Assembly: GCA_002423435.1 (NCBI GenBank)
Contig: DIWE01000018.1
Span: forward strand, 144,599-208,598
Direction of reading: 5' to 3'
Origin: Clostridiales bacterium UBA6114
GTDB lineage: Bacteria > Bacillota > Clostridia > Oscillospirales > Butyricicoccaceae
DNA: 64,000 nucleotides
Shown here piece by piece: positions 60,722-64,000 of this stretch. Each line of letters starts with the position of its first letter. Within the stretch, counting starts at the first letter, position 1. Position numbers and translations under genes: made by a program. The notes beneath the pieces are model-generated. The model was not told the DNA's origin. It did no database searches and was given only the letters and a program-made list of their open reading frames with translations.

Positions 60722-61864
60722 ATGCTTTTACGATCGCTTCGCCTTGAAAATTTCAGAAATTACTCCGATTCCGTTTTTTCGCTTTCGGACGGCGTCAATA
60801 TTATCTGCGGGGAAAATGCGCAGGGAAAGACGAATTTTCTGGAGGCCGTATCCTATCTGTCCTGTGTCCGGTCCTTCCGCACGCTCTACAAAAAGGAGCT
60901 GATCCGGTTTTCCGAGAATTCCGCCCGGCTTTCGGCGGAAATTTCCTCGAGAAACCGTGATTTTCACGTCGATATCGAGATATCAAATGCCCGCGCACCG
61001 GCAATCTTCATAAACAAGGTCAGGGCGAAGCGGAATTTTGAGCTCGCGGGGCTTTTAAAAAGCGTGCTGTTTTCCCCCGACGACCTTTCCCTGGTAAAAG
61101 GCGCCCCTTCCGAGCGGCGCAGGTTTTTGGACGTCGCGCTTACCCAGCTTCGGCCGAGGTATGCCGGCTTTATAGCGGAATACAGCCGGCTTTTGGAGCA
61201 TAAAACGCGCATTTTGAAGGATTCGGAGGAAAAACCCGCCCTTTTAGACACCCTCGACGATTTTTCCCTTCGCATGAACAAAATCGGGGCGGGGATCATC
61301 AAATACCGCGCCGAATTTTCAAAGCTTCTCGCGCCCGAGGCGCAGGCGGTCCATTTCGGCGTGTCCGGCGGAAAGGAACGGCTTTTTGTCCGTTACAAAA
61401 CGGTCGGCACGGTGGAGGACCCGACGGCAGATCCCGAGAAGATCGAAAGAGAGCTCAATTCCCACTATGAAGCCCACCGCCGCGCCGAAATCCAGTCGCG
61501 CTCCTGTCTTACCGGGCCGCACAAGGACGATCTCGAGCTCGAAATCGACGGATATCCGGCCAAAACCTTTGCCTCCCAGGGCCAGACGCGCACGGTCGCG
61601 CTTTCCCTGAAGCTTTCGGAGAGGGAGCTTTTTTTCGCCGATGCCGGCGAGTATCCGGTTTTGCTTTTGGACGACGTTTTGTCCGAGCTTGACGGAAAGC
61701 GGCAGGATTTTGTGTTAAACCGCATTACGGGCGGGCAGGTGCTCATCACCTGCTGCGAGGATGAAAAGCCCGCGAAGGTGCTTTCGGGCAGGGTGTTTGC
61801 GATCGCGGAAGGCAGGATCGAATCCGTCCGGGAGCTTTGCACTTCATGTGCAGTTGAAAGCTGA
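60722..61864 (+). CDS. recF: DNA replication and repair protein RecF
   Basis: A 380-residue SMC-like ATPase: LRLENFRNYSDSVF at the start, Walker A GENAQGKTNFLEAV (about 32-45), the signature SQGQTRTVALSLKLSE and Walker B LLLDDVLSELD near 320. It loads RecA at gapped DNA. It starts directly at the end of the S4 gene with no gap, suggesting coupled translation. Confidence 0.96.
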   Translation: MLLRSLRLENFRNYSDSVFSLSDGVNIICGENAQGKTNFLEAVSYLSCVRSFRTLYKKELIRFSENSARLSAEISSRNRDFHVDIEISNARAPAIFINKVRAKRNFELAGLLKSVLFSPDDLSLVKGAPSERRRFLDVALTQLRPRYAGFIAEYSRLLEHKTRILKDSEEKPALLDTLDDFSLRMNKIGAGIIKYRAEFSKLLAPEAQAVHFGVSGGKERLFVRYKTVGTVEDPTADPEKIERELNSHYEAHRRAEIQSRSCLTGPHKDDLELEIDGYPAKTFASQGQTRTVALSLKLSERELFFADAGEYPVLLLDDVLSELDGKRQDFVLNRITGGQVLITCCEDEKPAKVLSGRVFAIAEGRIESVRELCTSCAVES

Positions 61865-61890
61865 AGCACGGTGAAAGGAACGGTTATACC

Positions 61891-62169
61891 ATGTATCTTC
61901 ATTTAGGCCGGGATGTGGCGGTGTCCATCAAAACCATCATCGGGGTTTTCGATCTGGATACCTCCTCCAGTTCAAAAATAACGAGGGCTTTTTTGGCCAA
62001 ATCGGAAAAATCGGGGCACGTCGTGAATGTATCCGACGACGTGCCGAAATCTTTTGTGCTTTGCGAGGAAAAAGGAAAAAGAAGCCTGTATATTTCACAG
62101 ATTTCGACCGCGACCCTCCTAAAAAGGGCGGAATCCGATCCGCTGCCCGACAATATCCTGCAGGACTGA
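61891..62169 (+). CDS. remB: DUF370 / RemA-like regulator
   Basis: A 92-residue protein of the DUF370 family: MYLHLGRDVAVSIKTIIGVF, the DLDTSSSSKITRAFL segment and the C-terminal KGKRSLYISQISTATLLKRA. In Bacillus the equivalent gene at this site (yaaB, remB) affects extracellular matrix expression, and the paralogue RemA is a DNA-binding ring protein. Its conserved place between recF and gyrB supports the call. Confidence 0.88.
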   Translation: MYLHLGRDVAVSIKTIIGVFDLDTSSSSKITRAFLAKSEKSGHVVNVSDDVPKSFVLCEEKGKRSLYISQISTATLLKRAESDPLPDNILQD

Positions 62170-62256
62170 CGGCAAAGACGAATATTTTTACGTAGCTTTT
62201 ACGTTTTTATGCGCTTTGGCGCAAAGCGACAGTTTCCAAACGAAAGGATGCGCAAC

Positions 62257-64000
62257 ATGAGCGAAAACTTCGACTCAAAAGTCACAAATACCTATGACGC
62301 GACGCAGATTCAGGTGCTTAAGGGTCTGGAGGCGGTCAGAAAACGTCCGGGAATGTATATCGGCTCCACCTCCTCCCGAGGGCTTCACCATCTGGTATAT
62401 GAAATAGTCGACAACTCCATCGACGAAGCGCTCGCCGGCTACTGCACCCACATTGAGGTGGAGATCGGCGAGGGCGAGATCATCACGGTGCAGGACAACG
62501 GCCGCGGAATCCCGGTCGGCGTCCTTGAAAAGGAAGGAATCTCGGCGCTTGAGGTCGTTTTTACGGTCCTTCACGCGGGCGGAAAATTCGGCGGCGGCGG
62601 TTACAAGGTCGCGGGCGGCCTTCACGGCGTAGGCGCTTCCGTCGTAAACGCGCTCTCCGAATGGCTCAAGGTAGAGGTGCGCACGGGCGGGGAGTGCTAC
62701 CGGATGAGCTTTAAGCGCGGCATCACGGCGGAGCCGCTTACGAAGGTCGGGGGGGCGGAAACGAGCGGCACGACAATCTCGTTTAAGGCGGACCCGGAGA
62801 TTTTTGAAGAAGTGGCGTACGATTACGACACGCTCTTAACCCGGCTTCGCGAGCAGGCGTTCTTAAACGCCGGCGTAAAAATCACGCTGCGCGACACGCG
62901 GGGCGGAGAGCTTAACGAAAAGGCCATGTGCTACGAGGGCGGCATCTGCGAGTTTGTAACCCACCTAAACCGCAATAAGACGCCGATCCATCAGCAGGTG
63001 ATCTATATGCAGTCGCAGCGCGACGACTGCGAGGCCGAGGTCGCGATGCAGTACAACGACAGCTACAACGAAACCATTCTGTCCTTTGCCAACAACATCA
63101 ACACCTCCGAGGGCGGAATGCATGAAACCGGATTTAAATCGGCGCTTACAAAGGTCTTAAACGATTACGCGAGGAAATATAATATCTTAAAGGAAAACGA
63201 CAAAAATCTTTCGGGCGAGGACGCCCGCGAGGGCCTGACGTCCATTATCAGCGTAAAGCTGCAAAACGCGCAGTTCGAGGGCCAGACCAAAACGAAGCTC
63301 GGCAATTCCGAGATGCGCACGCTCGTCGAGAGCATGATGAACGAAAAACTGAGCGCGTATTTCGAGGAAAACCCGTCCGTCGCCAAGGCGGTCCTTGAAA
63401 AGGCGCTGACGGCGTCAAGGGCGCGCGAGGCGGCGAGGAAGGCGCGCGAGGCTACCCGGAGAAAAAGCGCGCTCGACGGCGCGCAGCTCCCCGGAAAGCT
63501 TGCCGACTGTCAGGAAAGAGACGCTACCCTCACCGAAATCTACATCGTCGAGGGCGACAGCGCGGGCGGCTCGGCAATCAACGGCCGCGACAGGCGGTTT
63601 CAGGCGATTCTGCCGCTGTGGGGCAAAATGTTAAACGTCGAAAAGGCGAGGATCGACAAGGTTTTCGGAAACGACAAGCTTTCCCCGCTCGTCACGGCGT
63701 TCGGCGCCGGCATCGGCGACGATTTCGACTTATCAAGACTGCGCTACGGAAAAATCATCTTAATGGCGGATGCCGACGTCGACGGCAGCCACATCCGGAC
63801 CCTTCTTCTGACCTTCTTCTTCCGCTTTATGCGCCCGCTGATCGAAAACGGAAACGTTTATATCGCCCAGCCTCCGCTCTACAAGGTCACAAAGGGAAAA
63901 AACTATATGAAGTACGCCTACACCGACAAGGAGCTTTCCCGGTGCCTCGAGGAGGCCGGCGAGAATTCCGACATTCAGCGCTACAAGGGCCTCGGCGAGA
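62257..64000 (+). CDS. gyrB: DNA gyrase subunit B (partial, runs off the window)
   Basis: The first 581 codons are present, starting at ATG 62257 with AAAGGA upstream. The order is the GHKL ATPase domain (VRKRPGMYIGST, then LHAGGKFGGGGYKVAGGLHG), transducer, and Toprim domain with VEGDSAGGSA and ADADVDGSHIRTLLL. The sequence QAILPLWGKMLNVEKAR has Trp and Met where most relatives have Arg and Ile or Leu. The last motif before the cut is YKGLGE, so only the C-terminal end of about 60 residues is missing. Confidence 0.97.
   Translation, partial: MSENFDSKVTNTYDATQIQVLKGLEAVRKRPGMYIGSTSSRGLHHLVYEIVDNSIDEALAGYCTHIEVEIGEGEIITVQDNGRGIPVGVLEKEGISALEVVFTVLHAGGKFGGGGYKVAGGLHGVGASVVNALSEWLKVEVRTGGECYRMSFKRGITAEPLTKVGGAETSGTTISFKADPEIFEEVAYDYDTLLTRLREQAFLNAGVKITLRDTRGGELNEKAMCYEGGICEFVTHLNRNKTPIHQQVIYMQSQRDDCEAEVAMQYNDSYNETILSFANNINTSEGGMHETGFKSALTKVLNDYARKYNILKENDKNLSGEDAREGLTSIISVKLQNAQFEGQTKTKLGNSEMRTLVESMMNEKLSAYFEENPSVAKAVLEKALTASRAREAARKAREATRRKSALDGAQLPGKLADCQERDATLTEIYIVEGDSAGGSAINGRDRRFQAILPLWGKMLNVEKARIDKVFGNDKLSPLVTAFGAGIGDDFDLSRLRYGKIILMADADVDGSHIRTLLLTFFFRFMRPLIENGNVYIAQPPLYKVTKGKNYMKYAYTDKELSRCLEEAGENSDIQRYKGLGE

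Overview
The window looks like chromosomal DNA of a Gram-positive anaerobe of the class Clostridia, perhaps an Oscillospirales-type gut bacterium. This is inference. It rests on the gene order dnaA-dnaN-S4 protein-recF-DUF370-gyrB, Bacillota-type ribosome binding sites and sigma-A promoters, a DnaA-box/DnaA-trio origin between dnaA and dnaN, paired gltX-glnS, and many TRAP and tripartite tricarboxylate transporters. The right end of the window lies at the replication origin.

Left region (1-14.65 kb): genomic islands at a tRNA-Arg(CCU) gene. An intact tRNA (249-325) is followed by two further copies of its 3' part, at 11182 and 14603, so two islands appear to sit in tandem. The first (about 11 kb, visibly A+T-rich from about 5 to 11 kb) has integrase relics, an ECF-like sigma factor with a membrane anti-sigma partner, an AbiEi/AbiEii toxin-antitoxin pair, and a tightly coupled four-gene operon: HsdM methylase, HsdS specificity subunit, RecF/SMC-like ATPase and HNH nuclease. 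No HsdR is present. This looks like a type I methylation and specificity module joined to a Septu-like ATPase plus HNH effector, and it is the best candidate here for an under-described defence system. The second island carries a two-component system and a secreted protein.

Middle left (14.7-28.7 kb): a PrpR-type regulator and an Asp/Glu racemase-like gene diverge from a long run of co-oriented genes: cupin, TRAP transporter, UlaG-like lactonase, TctCBA transporter, PdxA2-type dehydrogenase, zinc dehydrogenase and four-carbon acid sugar kinase. This is probably a threonate/erythronate-type pathway feeding dihydroxyacetone phosphate.

Middle (28.8-41.6 kb): hexuronate and aldonate catabolism. 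The set is uxuA, uxuB, two further oxidoreductases, a TRAP transporter and a ribulose-phosphate-3-epimerase-like protein under a divergent GntR regulator, followed by a kdgA-VOC fusion, kdgK and an IclR regulator. Together they would convert fructuronate or mannonate to KDG, KDPG, then pyruvate and glyceraldehyde 3-phosphate.

Middle right (41.9-54.6 kb): a GDT1-type cation transporter, gltX-glnS, then a sigma-54-controlled locus. A split transketolase, a Zn-dehydrogenase and a GPH sugar transporter read leftward and an iron alcohol dehydrogenase reads rightward. Two divergent -24/-12 promoters flank one 19-bp inverted repeat, and a sigma-54 activator lies next door.

Right region (55-64 kb): ilvE, a cell-surface protein with a degenerate polysaccharide-deacetylase domain, a 218-bp palindromic element that probably forms the dnaA leader, and the oriC gene cluster through a gyrB cut by the window end.
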